A DNA stretch of 64,000 nucleotides from Micromussa lordhowensis (GCA_964020085.1 OZ026606.1:3378423-3442422), one strand, 5' to 3'. Shown: positions 43,101 to 54,009, counted from the stretch's first letter. Notes: generated from the letters alone by a model not told the origin. Program-made: numbers and translations.

Positions 43101-46100
43101 TTCTACTTCATCATGTTTGCATTGCTGCTCGCCTGTACAGGAAACTTGGTTTCCAGGGCCGTCGAGTTTGGAAAACTGCTAAAACAGTCTCCTTATAACA
43201 AGACAGTCAAGACGTTTCTCACTACCCTCAGCGTTGCCTTGGTAAAAACAGACAATTTTAATTATTTTTCCTGGATGCCTGTATGCGTGGTGAAGTTCCT
43301 TCACTCACGTTATGAGCATGCATCAAAATGAATTAAGAAATAGAATACTTGTTCAATTCCTTGTTTCTATCGAGTTATAGGAACACGAAAGTTTGCGAGG
43401 ACGAGAAATGCTAAAACCATTAGATTATTCGCTTATTATCTAATTGTAAGATAGAAACAGGTGAGGAAGTTTGAGAGAATCAGTACGAGAAGACAGGCGT
43501 GGGAGGTTGGATGAATAATGTACAACCCTCACATTCAAAATTATACTGCTTGTGAACTCTACAAATTGTTACCCTTGCTGACATTACTCCGTTCCCTTTA
43601 TCTTTGGCAGGCCTTTGGATTTTTATCCTGCGTAGCCTTCGTCGTTGATATGGTCCTGAATCACAAGCTGTTTCAGACCCAGCGAGCTCAGGAAATCTCT
43701 CCCGACCAAGCACCTCCTCAGCGACGAGCCTGGGATGTCAACACCGAGTACATACGATCCCCGATGTTTTACGTGAAGTTGGCAGAAATTGTAAGCCTTT
43801 TAAAATCATCTCGAGCATCATTTTCCTCGGATAATTTACAAAACAAGCAGTGCAAAACACTTCTTAGAGAAAAGCACTAATCTTGGAACAGAAGCACTCG
43901 CATGTTCGCAGAAATTAAAATGACGGCATGTCGATACGTCTTTTGATTGGGTTACGATTGTGGCCGATATTAACGTAGACAACAATGGACTGATATGGAT
44001 AACAAAAAGATCGGTCATAGATTGGCTGACTAGCTGGCTGGCTGGCTGAATAATAATAATCTAGACCAATTTTTTAAAGAGCTAAATATGTCTTCTATTA
44101 CCAGTTTGTCTAGCGATGCAATAAACTATTTTCCGATAGTCAACTCAAAATTCAAAAGTTACTCATAATTCTGACACGATTACCGAGAACGGTTGGTTTA
44201 AGAGGCCATCCTTTATGGGGGAGGGTCTATAGTGTATGTAAAAAAAAACTAGGCCACCTCCCTCAGGCGTGTGGTCTAAGTGTTATTAAAATGCTCACTC
44301 TGTGGTCTTTTTGTCCGTGTACTTGCACATGTACTAGTCTTAGCCTGTAACTCCGCTGATTTTTGCAGGCGTTACTGTTTGCTGCATGGGTGTGTGTCAT
44401 AAAGTACTTTGACATGGACCTTTTTAAAACCCTGACCACAGCAGAAGATTCCAAAGCTGATTTCTTCAAGGGAATCACAATCTTTTCCTGGGTAGTCGTC
44501 GTTCTATTGGCCTTGACGTTTGTGCTAAGTTTTGACAAGCTTTGCAGTCGATCATCTCTTTGGACTTTGACGGTAAGTCATGTTGCAGTATGTGATATCT
44601 TGTCACAGTCAACTGTTCGAACCAGCTAAAAAATGCTTTGACTTTGAACTTGCAGTCAAGGCATCTCAGATAATCAAAAAAGCTTTCAGTGGCCCATTTC
44701 CGAGTTGCATTAAGCCTCTCTATCAAAGCGAGGCCTGGTGCAAATGACTTTTAAATCATTTGCAAATCATTTGCACCAAATTAAAATTTGCATGTGAATG
44801 AAATCTCATTTTCGTGTGAAAGGATGCACACCAAGACTCGCTTTGAGAAAGAGACTAAAGGTAATTCTGAAATGGCCTATTAACCTTTGAAGTGAAGAAT
44901 ATGTCTCGATGAAACGGAGAATGACAGTACCTGGAAAGAATATCAAAGGTTGAACATTTTCCAGTGATATTTGAAATGCCTTTCTACTTCAGTTTTGATC
45001 ACTTCACATGATTCTACAGTGAAACCTGTATTAAGCGGACACCGTTGGGACCCTCACTAGTGTCCGCTTAATACAGGGTGTCCGCTCTAAACAGGTTCAG
45101 CAATAATAGTTAATTATTAACCCTTTTGTAAGACAGTGTAAGATCAAAGACTGCTCTTAGCATAATGTCCAGACAGTCAATGCATTAATCTGGAATAATC
45201 TACTTAACTTTTTAAGACATCGCTGAACAATGTTAACGGTGTCTGAGCTGAGCTTTTAGAAGTAAAAAGCCCTTGAAGTGTCCGCTTATTGCAGGTTTTG
45301 TGCAACAAAATGGCTTAATATTGGTGTCCGCGTCCGCTTAACATAGGGTCCGCTGAGGTGTCCGCTTTACAGTAAATGTGGGAAGAAAGTTTAGGGACTC
45401 AAGCTGGTGTCCACTTAATAGAGGGTGTCCGCTTAATATGGGGTCCGCTTAATGCAGGTTTCACTGTATTCGGGTTTTTCCCGGCCAGAAAGAAAGAAGT
45501 AGATTTGGACTGAGGACTCAATTTAAAACTCGTCTTCAAGTTTTTAATCAATCTACAATTTTCTTACTACTTAACATGTTTAACATCGGTTTTTGCGTCG
45601 TTTGCAGACACTGATTATCCACTTCATCTTGTCTGTTTTATTGATCGCTTGTTGTGGAAACTTGACACCACATGCTATCGACTACGGCAAGGCCTACAAA
45701 AACGTGTACAAGACATACAAACCCAACGTGTTAGCCCTTCTGATTGGGCTGGTAAGTAAAATTCAATTGTTACATGGGTCTGCTGTAAGTTGTAGCTTTG
45801 CTTCTTCCGAAGTGGTCAAGAAACCATGAGAAGCCTCTCCCATGTAGTCTTAAAAGTAAATCAAATTTATTTATTTAACGTAAATAGTCGATTACGTGTT
45901 CTTTCCGGTTTTCAGCAGGAAATTCACTGAAGACAGTTCGCCTAACCGGGTTGCCCAAGTACCCTTTCTGGTCAAACGTGCAAGGAAATTAATCAAAGCC
46001 TCCGTTACGTCAACTAATTCCCTTACCCTGTTCCACCTGTCTGATTAATCACTCTTTTTTTGACAAAGAGAACTTTCTCGATGATAGCTATATTCAGACT

Positions 46101-46430
46101 TTTTAAAATATGCGTTCATTCTTGTTGTTTTTACAGGGGTTCGGTTACATCTCGTGGATTATTTTCATTGTGGATATCGTCCTCCTTTACAAGTTGTACA
46201 AGCTACAAAGAGCAGAGGAACTTGGTTATTCACAGCAAGCAGGCCAGCCAGGTGTCGTCCAGCAACCCGCTGTGGTTATTGTCCCACAAGGCGCGAAACA
46301 GCAAGTCTACCAACCGGTTGCACATCCGGGACAGCAGCCAGTTCAATATCCGGGACAACAGCCTGTCCTAGCGGGAATACCTCCACCGACTTACATTCAA
46401 CAGCCAACGCAAGGAGAAAACCAGAAATAA
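40133..46430 (+). CDS. Tandem double-MARVEL protein (8 helices), gene 3
   Basis: Seven coding exons: 40,133-40,570, 41,079-41,294, 43,092-43,241, 43,611-43,790, 44,369-44,572, 45,608-45,751 and 46,137-46,430; all GT-AG, all phase 0; 541 aa. Residues 1-130 are Pro/Gly/Gln-rich (repeated PGQP, VQPGQPV), then SPLCYIKIAEF opens MARVEL unit A. Exons 2-4 supply its remaining helices, ending AFGFLSCVAFVVDMVLNHK. The same exon 4 runs on through a 30-residue linker to SPMFYVKLAEI, the start of unit B, completed by exons 5-7 (WIIFIVDIVLLYKLYK). The C-tail is again PGQ-rich. Units A and B resemble each other closely (KYFD, FFKGITIF, ACxGN), so the gene looks like a fusion of two tandem neighbours. Vertebrate MYADM proteins also have two MARVEL domains. 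An acceptor directly before the ATG implies a leader exon. Confidence 0.85.
41631..41790. mobile_element. Foldback element, intron 2 of gene 3
   Basis: CATGTTGCCGTGCATCTGTC then CAGTAATAGATCACAGATGA is mirrored by TCATCTGTGATCTATTACTG then AACAGATGCACGGCAACATG. A partial third copy (GCATCTGTCCTTTAATAGAT) follows near 41,850. Confidence 0.65.
41985..42245 (-). mobile_element. Partial copy of the 24,801-25,389 element
   Basis: Shares in inverted order TAGATAGCCAAAGTGAGTTC, the GGCCGCCATGTTTG core, AAATTTGCGGAAAACATTTC and CTTGACTTTATCCACTGAAT with that element. Confidence 0.5.
42551..42634. repeat. Perfect 33-bp hairpin, intron 2 of gene 3
   Basis: Arms 42,551-42,583 and 42,602-42,634 are exact reverse complements, with an 18-nt loop. 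The arm begins CAATAGACCTCAGCACGAGG. The flank to the left (AATTTCGATATATTAAAATT) is the end of the family seen at 13,311 and 16,735. Confidence 0.9.
42741..43052. mobile_element. Foldback element directly before exon 3 of gene 3
   Basis: TCCATCACTAGGAGCGTGCA ... CGGCGTTTTCACAGACCG is mirrored by CGGTCTGGAAAAATGCCG ... TGCACGCTCCTAGTGATGGG. Ends about 40 bp before the exon 3 acceptor at 43,091. Confidence 0.6.
43361..43500. mobile_element. Foldback fragment, family of 5,752-5,947
   Basis: TTTCTATCGAGTTATAGGAA then CACGAAAGTTTG matches the left arm of that element; a second weak match with AGATAGAAACAGG and GAAGTTTGAGAGAA follows. Confidence 0.4.
44689..44880. mobile_element. MITE, GGCCATTTCCGA family, intron 5 of gene 3
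   Basis: GGCCCATTTCCGAGTTGCAT then TAAGCCTCTCTATCAAAGCG is mirrored by CGCTTTGAGAAAGAGACTAA then AGGTAATTCTGAAATGGCC. Second copy of the MITE at 17,554-17,727. Confidence 0.7.
45017..45466. mobile_element. Tigger/pogo-like non-autonomous element, 450 bp
   Basis: TA|CAGTGAAACCTGTATTAAGC ... GCTTAATGCAGGTTTCACTG|TA: inverted ends of about 26 bp and a TA on each side. The interior repeats GTGTCCGCTTAATA-type words at least seven times. Confidence 0.8.
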
Positions 46431-47150
46431 AATATAACATTGCCTGCTGTTGAAATCCGCCATGTGCCATGTAATCTAGTTCTATTAAAACTTAGAAGCA
46501 TCCAGCGTATTGAAGCAATGCCATAAAAGAGAATTTAATTTTCAGCTGTTAGTATTTTTACAATCGGCAGCATACCGAAGGTGGTCTCTCAAAGCACTAT
46601 GGTTACCATACCATGACGAATATTGTCACTATATATATGTGCCAATGCTGTGCAAATGTCACTATGAAAACATGTGACGTTTGTGTACAGAATAGCTCAG
46701 TTGCTTTGTAAATCGGAACAAGATGTTGAGAGACGTTTTGGTAAATATACGAATTGCATCAGTTTGATTAGTTATATGAAGTTCTTTTGCCTTCAAATCT
46801 ACAAGTGTTCAATATACAGAGTTTCCCACCTTTAAACAAAGAGAAGGCAGCCTACAAACACTGGTTAGGGTCCGAAACTATAGAAAGTAACTTAAGATGT
46901 GGCTCTAAGCGGCTGATCGCAGGCTAAAGAGACGTTTCTGATAGCGCAGTATAATTTTTGAAACGATTAGGGTAGTTATTGTAATAATCCGACATTAACT
47001 TTATATAATTTGATTTTTAGGATTTTTTCAAGTAATTTTCTTGTAGTTTTATTCTGCTCGGAAGATTTAGATTAAACCACTAAATGGGACCAATCTGGTT
47101 GTGGCTTTTTTGACCCCTAAAAGCGAGGCCATTCTTCAGAAGGACAGACC

Positions 47151-47156
47151 AATAAA
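47151..47156 (+). terminator. Possible poly(A) signal of gene 3
   Basis: AATAAA 720 bp after the stop codon; distance is long, so use is uncertain. Confidence 0.25.
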
Positions 47157-47428
47157 GACATCGAATACGCTCGTGTTAAAAGATTTCTTGTATATTTGAT
47201 CTAAACCACCAACATAATATTACATCTAGCGTGGGCATCACTAAAAGATACTTCCAGTATCAGTAAAAAACGACTGGTGCACTCTGCTGGGCACCCTAAC
47301 TAACTCTACACTGTTTCACACACAATAAAGCGGCTCGCCCTATGCTCTCTGCCTGATTCCGAGAGGTAAAACATTAACAGACTGCAAGCTTTCTACGTTA
47401 AGCTCGGGGTCGAATAACGCTGCATGAG

Positions 47429-47723
47429 TAGGGAGTTTTCGAAATGACGACGGCGACGCCGAGGACGACGCCTCGTAAAAAATGGATTTATATTTTCCCT
47501 TCGAATGTTTCAACTGTGTAGATCTTTTCAATACGCCTACCTGGGTCTAAAAACTTAGCCGTTGCGGGTCGCGTTCTCCAAAATACGCAGAGCTTGGTCA
47601 TTTCACGCTAAGAAATGTACAAAGATTCAAAACGCACGTGCTTGGCTATTGTCTTACTCATTAAACGTTTTGTTTTGTGACGTTCTCGTTGCCGTTGCCG
47701 TCTTGATTTGCTAAAACTCCCTA
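47429..47723. mobile_element. TAGGGAGTTT MITE, copy 1
   Basis: TAGGGAGTTTTCGAAATGAC ... GATTTGCTAAAACTCCCTA form the ends, with ACGACGGCGACG and CGTTGCCGTTGCCGTC next to them. Copies 2 and 3 lie in gene 2' introns. Shared interior words include AAATGGATTTATATTTT and TTGGTCATTTCACG. Confidence 0.7.
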
Positions 47724-48944
47724 TCAGTTGCGAGTCGCCGCGAAGAACGAGTGGAACTTGAAGACGTTCTCGGGCTCGCTTCGTTCGCCCCAACAAACAA
47801 AAAGAGAGCCTGAAACGAGCTACTGCATTCTGCTATATTGGACTTGAATGCGAGGAGTTGATAAAAGTACATGCATATGCCGCAATACTGACCGTCAATA
47901 TTTTTGGTTTCGAGGCGAAATATATTCCTTAACTTCTAGATGCCACGAGTCTCTGTTTTCTCTTTACCGTTTTACAACAAAGTTAGATAGACATTGTATG
48001 GGAGTAAAACCGCTGGCCATCTCGAGAAAAGTGCTTTGGTTAAAATAGAAATTCTCAAAAGGTCAATGATACAAAGAGTACGAAGATCGTGAAGGAGAAT
48101 TTTTATACAGACGGCCTATTATTATAAAATGGCAAAATTTATACAAAGCTCTTGGAAGATCAATTCTTAAATCACGAGTTCTGTGGCCAACCATGAAAAA
48201 TACACCTCCTGTATTACACGTAAGAAACAGTTATTCATACTAAATATGTTTTTTATCGTTTTCGGTAAGTTCAAAATAAAAGATTTGAAAACATAATTTA
48301 TTATATTAGGGTCCTAGAGCAACAAAGCAAGTATTTTTTGCTGTCGATCTATTAGTCAATTAAAATGGAATTCAGAAAAGATCAGTACAAAAAAACTCGT
48401 AGTCTGATTGGCTACCCAGTGCATGGCGGTCAGTTGATTGATAGAAGGGCGCCATCAGAGAGCGCATGCGGTTTTTTAAATTAAAAGATTTAAAACTGGG
48501 CCTTTATCACAAATTTTTGTGTGTTAATCCACTCCCTGAACTAGATATGTATAGAACGTGGCCAGCACACATGCAAATTTATTCAAACAAAAGAAAGCGT
48601 TTACGTGGCCAATCAGATTTAACCACTATATCTGTCGTGACGTCATGTGAAAAACGCTCTATTGTATATTTGCGGTTCGGGTGACACACGTGACCACGAA
48701 GATTATGTGACGACTTGTTGTCCAAGCTTATCCTAAGGGTTCCCATGCCCTTCAAATGTAAAATGACATTACGGGAGGGTGCAATGGAAGTTTCCACCAT
48801 CTTAATACAAGTCTATCATTAATTACTTTGTCAGTTATTTCTAGCCATGACTCGGCGTTACCGAGAAAACAACTTAATAAAGAGATATAATATAAAAACT
48901 TTCACTCAACAAGTACAGCAACACAAAGATAAGAATCACGCTGG

Positions 48945-51900
48945 TTAAGGACTTTGTTGGATTACATGTGCATGTCCTTTGAATTTCAAGACGTGGAAAA
49001 CAGCATCACCGATGAACACAAACATGGAGATGAATCCAAAAGCCTTTAGAGAGAGAGAAATGTCTTGTATTATAAAATGAAAAAAAAAACAAACATTTTT
49101 TGGTCGAATAGAGGAGACGAAGATAAGAGGGAACCTGGGAACAGGCCGTTGCAGTTCCTTAGTCTCAAGTCCCTGTTAATTTTTTTTCAGTTTAATCTGG
49201 TTTCTATATATGCCCAGTAATTGGTTATTTTTTCTGGCTTTCGCGAATAACTGTCACGAGAACAGTTTAGACAAGTGGATAATCACATCTGTTTTCAACT
49301 GAGAGTTCCGTTCTCATTTTCAATCTCAAGTTGATGATGCCGAGAGTCGTGCTGGCAATATCCACCTTGGGCTTATTGCAGGAATTTTAATTACTCAGCC
49401 CACAGGCGTCCCAAACTCACGATTCGAGGAATCGATCAAATATTAATGGTTTATGTACACGTATCGAGTGAGACGTGACTGCTTTAACTGCGCGGTGTTG
49501 TGTTACACAGTGGACCTCAGCGCTCTACAAGGCATTGTGTGGAATTTAAAATAACAAATGCGACTTACCAGACGGGTGCACAGTTGAGGAGAGGGTTGTA
49601 TTTTAACGGTATTTTTTTGACTGTGCACACGTCTCACGTAGGCGCGGTGGCTAATGTCAGGAGCCCATGACTAATGTTGATTTCAAGCTGTGCCGTAGTC
49701 TGGCGGATGGAAACAAGCTGCGTCGGAAAGTTGAAAGCTCCAGTAGTGAAGCAAAAATCGTTCGAATTGAGCGAATTGAACGGGTGCACAGTTGAGGAGA
49801 GGGTTGTATTTTAACGGTATTTTTTTGACTGTGCACACGTCTCACGTAGGCGCGGTGGCTAATGTCAGGAGCCCATGACTAATGTTGATTTCAAGCTGTG
49901 CCGTAGTCTGGCGGATGGAAACAAGCTGCGTCGGAAAGTTGAAAGCTCCAGTAGTGAAGCAAAAATCGTTCGAATTGAGCGGAAAGTTTGAAGATTTTTC
50001 CAAGTCGACCGGATAAGGAGACCAATGGACTATCCTTCTTTGCGTTGGAGGGAAAAATCGAGCAGCAGATTCGAATTTCGGCGAGAAAACGGCCTCGAAG
50101 TCCAGGTCTTTCGAAACATTCAGCCTTGATTTCGTTTATAGAAAGCCACGACAAACACCAGAAAACCCCCCAAAAACGACGAAATAGGCCAAATGGACAA
50201 CAGAAACCAGGCAAGGTGAGTATATTTTCTTAATTTTACTCAAGAAAAGTAAAATTTTATTTCATCGTGTGATTTTATCCTTCGTTATTTTAAATTCCAT
50301 ACAATGCCTTGTACAGCGCTGAAATACGGTCCACTGTGTAACACAACACCGCGCAGTTAAGGCAGTCACGCCTCACTCGATACGCGTACATAAACCATTA
50401 ACATTTGATCGATTCCTCGAATCGTGAGTTTGGGACGCCCGTGCTCAGCCTTGTCCCAGCTGCGACTTGTTCCCTGCCATATATCAACCTTAGTTATGTT
50501 ATACATGCCATCGATTAATGCTCACCGCTGCGGCTCGTAACTTGTCATGCCAACTGGACAGCCCTGACAGTATTTTCCATTTCTCGGCATCGTCAGCGAT
50601 CAAAGCTGAACTTATCAGAAGAAGAACTGCAACTACAATAGCAAATACCAAGACCTACATGTAGAATAAAGAAAAAAAAACCAAAATATTGATATAAATA
50701 GCTGCTATCATCAAACCAACTTTTTTGGCTGAAAATGTTTGTGCCATGTCCCCGTATTTATTTTAATAAGTAGGGAGTTTAAGAAACTACTACGGCAACG
50801 TCGAGGACAACGTCGATTAAAAAATGAATTTATATTTTACCTAAGAATCTCGCGGTACTCTAAAGTCATTTAGTTTGTTTGTCACTGTCAAAACTATGAC
50901 GAAACTGAATCTGGGACATGGCGATAAATTTGATATAGAAATTTAAAAAATTAGCCGTCGTGGTTCACGCTCTTCGGACAACGCAGAATTTGGTCATTTC
51001 ACGTTCTTGTTTTACAGAGGACGGCTAAGAAATGTACCAAGAATTATAACGCACGTGCACAGCCGTTGTTCTGCTCATTAAACCTTTTGTTTAGCGACGT
51101 TCCCGTTGCCGTTGCCGTCGTGGTTTTCTTAAACTCCCTAATAAGTTATGATTACACCGCAAAAAAGCCTCTCGAAAAATGGATAAAAGACAAAAAACTA
51201 GGGAATTCGGAATATTTTGTTGGATTAAGTTATGTACATGATAGAACTTGGACTGAATGCCATTTGTCAGTATTCGCAAACTGGTGTTAAATAATAGGGA
51301 GCTTAAGCAAACCCCGACGGCAACGGCAACGAGAACGCTACAAAACAAAAGGTTTAATGAGCAAAACAATAGCTGTGCATGTGAGTTATAATCCTTTTGT
51401 ACATTTCTTAGCCGTCCTCTGCAAAACAACAACGTGAAATGACCAAGTTTTGAGTATTTTGTAGAACGTGAACGACAGCGGCTTATTTTTTTTGGAATTG
51501 AACGCTGGCATTACATATTTTAAAGCTTGGGCAAGTTTTGAGACCGATAGACGCACTGAAAAGATCTAGCCATCTGCGAGATTCGACGGTAAAATATAAG
51601 TTGATTTTTTTTCTAGGCGTCGTCCTTGGCGTCGCCGTCGTCGTTGCTTAAGGTCCCTATTGTTTGAGGAATGTGACGGGGCGGCATAAATTAAGAAACT
51701 TACCGGAATATTCCAGTCAATATTGAGGTTGATCTTTGAGATGATATTAAAGGCAAAGAGGACAAACACGGCAATTACAATGATCCAAGACGTAATGGTG
51801 ACGAAGAGAAAAAAACTCATATTTCCCCAGGAAAAAACCTCCGTTAAGTCAGCTCCCAAAGCAAATGCTATCATCAGCGTGAACTAAAAAGTAGAATATA

Positions 51901-54009
51901 ACACAATTTTTTCAAAGCAATTTAGTGGAGGAAACATGTGCTGGATTTGGAAACTATTTTGAAGCGCTCGAAGAGTTTCCTAATCTTATTATCCAATGCC
52001 TCATTCTGCTTAACAACTTCGGTGGCGAAATTAAGCCCGGAGTCACTTTTTTGTTGTTGTTGTTCGCGATGCACAAAATTACTTCCAGCTAGAGAGATCT
52101 CAATATTAATAATAGTTTACTAAAGCAGGAAAACACTTACTGCTTGTTTAATCATGCATGATAAATAGACTGATCCTGTAAAATTTTCTGCCTTAGTAAT
52201 TGTTTAAACTCAGGACCAATAGTAGTTCGTTAGATGCGAGTTCTGACTGATTGGAAAAGAACTGTTGTTGGTGACTGACGTGTCGACAATTGGAGCAGAT
52301 GTCACATTCAGACTGAAGTGTAAAGCGTGTGTCAGTCGATGTTGTTTGAATCTGGTCCTTTGAAACTGGTTGGTCAATTTAATCACCATGTTATTGGCTG
52401 TACGACTAGTACAAAGTTCTCTAACATTGGCCAGTTCAAGTATGTTTTGATCTGTCTCTAATTAGTCAAATTTCGGGTTGTTCTGTTCGAGTTCTGTCGT
52501 TAGTTTTGTTCACGGGAGGAGAATCGTTTGTCAGTTGTCTCCTGTATCTAGCTGTTGACAACTATTGAGATTCGCTTGCGTGCCAGTTTTAATTTCCAGG
52601 AAGGACGAAGTTACATGTAAGCATTGCATAGAGCCCCATTTGGTTCTTAATGCTAGGTCAATGATGTTCAGCGATGGGATTGATGTGATAACAACTTCTT
52701 CCCACTCGTCTGTGTTAAGTCAGTCGCTGATGTAGGGCATGTAGATAAGCTAGCAGTCAGAGCATTGGTAAACTCCTTCCTATCAGAAAAGACAGGTCCA
52801 TCCCTGTCGTAGAAGCTGGTCAGTAGCTGTCGTGACGTAATTACAATTTTGTGGGCTACGAAGATATCTGCGATATCGTGCATTACATAAGCCGTGTTCA
52901 CACTAAATGTTAATTATATTCAACTGAATTACGATTCAACATATCATACTCCATTCGATTTTATTCAATTATGGTTCTATTCACATCTGCGAAAATTCAA
53001 ATAAACTAGGCAGGGTAACCTCGCAATCTAAAGTTGAAAACAAAATGGCGCCCTATCGATAAGCTGCCATGATATTAACGCAATACTTGATTTTGAGACC
53101 AGGAGAAAGGCAAAGGAAACTTCGAAGGCTAGTAGAAGAAAAATCGGCCGTCTGAAACAGCAACAACGGATGAGACAAACCACCACGTGTCCGACATTTT
53201 GTTCAATCACGCACTGTAATTACTTCAAACAACCCCCTTTGGGTTGTTTGAAGTAATTGTAATCCAATTGTAATCAGGGACTGTAATTAGTTGATGTGAA
53301 CCCATTTCATATTTAATTCGATTATAATTCGATCACAATCGAGGCCTAATGTGAACACGGCTATAATCTATCAAATATTCTTGCCTGCACGCGATTGGTC
53401 TAAGCGAGTCACGTGGCTGAATACGGAGGAATATCCGATGTGATATTCCCCAATTTTCAAAACTGCGCACTTGAAAAATATTTAAAGACCAGAGAATTTG
53501 TTTAAGAATAATAAACACAATAGCCTCCATTTGGCGCGAAAATATACTTGGATAATTGCCCACGGATATAATCTGTTCCGAGCGACGAACATTTTTAGCT
53601 CTCGAAGAACCGTTCGCCTCTCGGAACAGGTAACGTCCGCGGACAAATATCCGAGCATCTTTTTGCGCCAAATAGAAGTGCCCCTCAGAATGCACCCTTG
53701 AAGAAGGGTATAGTCGCTGTCGTAACGGGTGAAACGAAGAGAACTCGACACATCTTCAGTAACCAACAACATTTCTTATAAGAACCAGTACTAATAGCAG
53801 AAACATATTCGTCTAGGAAATGGGGGGGGGGGGGGGTTATTCTAGAGGTAATAAAAGATACATACGAATTCAACGATCTTAAGTATTCCAGGAATTGACT
53901 GTATATATGCCATGGAGAGTTCTATCTCTCCCCCAGACCCTCCACCGCCATATTTCTCCGCGGGAACTGGGTCGGATTGAGGTGTAGTTCCTTGGTTTTG
54001 ATCTGCCAT
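48945..54009 (-). CDS. MARVEL-type four-helix membrane protein, gene 2' (inverted twin of gene 2)
   Basis: Minus-strand coding exons 53,866-54,009, 51,704-51,883, 50,526-50,654 and 48,945-49,043; all GT-AG and phase 0; 183 aa. The N-tail begins MADQNQGTTPQSDPVPAEKY and lacks one residue relative to gene 2; SIPGILKIVEF opens TM1. Exon 2 equals gene 2 except for three silent changes and a replaced loop 1 (LTEVFSWGN for IPYNGTWGR, losing the N-glycosylation sequon). Exon 3 differs only in four bases inside loop 2 (VF to LS). Exon 4 keeps the buried Asp, but a short insertion near the stop shifts the frame and ends the protein HAHVIQQSP. Frames and splice sites are intact, so it is probably a working gene. 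Role as for gene 2. Confidence 0.82.
49572..49981. repeat. Perfect tandem duplication, about 202 bp twice
   Basis: The block beginning ACGGGTGCACAGTTGAGGAG at 49,572 recurs at 49,780 with no difference through CGTTCGAATTGAGCG; offset 208 bp. Confidence 0.95.
49988..50217 (+). other. Exon-like frame inside the hAT-like element
   Basis: An open frame beginning MKIFPSRPDKETNG, rich in K, R, Q and P (KRPRSPG, KTPQKRRNRPNG), runs into the donor AGGCAAG|GTGAGT at 50,217/50,218. It may be a captured host exon or the element's own first exon. The minus strand is also open here (49,891-50,214). No domain recognised. Confidence 0.25.
50771..51140. mobile_element. TAGGGAGTTT MITE, copy 2 (intron 2 of gene 2')
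   Basis: TAGGGAGTTTAAGAAACTAC ... GGTTTTCTTAAACTCCCTA. Flanked by ATAAG on both sides. Gene 2 lacks it at the matching place near 20,060. Confidence 0.75.
51296..51659. mobile_element. TAGGGAG MITE, copy 3 (intron 2 of gene 2')
   Basis: TAGGGAGCTTAAGCAAACCC ... GTTGCTTAAGGTCCCTA, about 40 bp from the exon 2 donor. Gene 2 has the empty site near 19,900. Confidence 0.75.
52890..53362. mobile_element. MITE with AGCCGTGTTCACA ends
   Basis: AGCCGTGTTCACACTAAATG at the left, TAATGTGAACACGGCT at the right, ATA on both sides. The interior is rich in AATTCGATTATAATTCG-like words and has a perfect 18-bp-arm hairpin at 53,218-53,257. Confidence 0.65.
53410..53690. mobile_element. Foldback element, family of 9,480-9,860
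   Basis: CTCCATTTGGCGCGAAAATA then TACTTGGATAATT and CTGTTCCGAG are mirrored by CTCGGAACAG ... AAATATCCGAGCATCTTTTT then GCGCCAAATAG. Shares GATATTCCCCAA to its left with the other copy. Limits approximate. Confidence 0.5.
53823..53836. repeat. Poly-G tract (poly-C on the gene 2' strand)
   Basis: Counterpart of the poly-C run after exon 1 of gene 2. Confidence 0.8.

Larger units (their letters stand above)
46431..47914. other. 3' flank of gene 3
   Basis: No further gene. AATAAA at 47,151 is a possible poly(A) site. A MITE lies at 47,429-47,723. Confidence 0.4.
49401..50443. mobile_element. hAT-like element in intron 3 of gene 2'
   Basis: Ends CACAGGCGTCCCAAACTCAC ... GTGAGTTTGGGACGCCCGTG, continuing as inverted arms of about 160 bp. 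CTCAGCC stands directly outside at 49,394-49,400 and again at 50,444-50,450, while gene 2 has a single copy, so this is a filled site with a 7-8 bp duplication as in hAT elements. The middle holds a perfect 202-bp tandem duplication and an exon-like frame ending at a donor. Confidence 0.75.
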
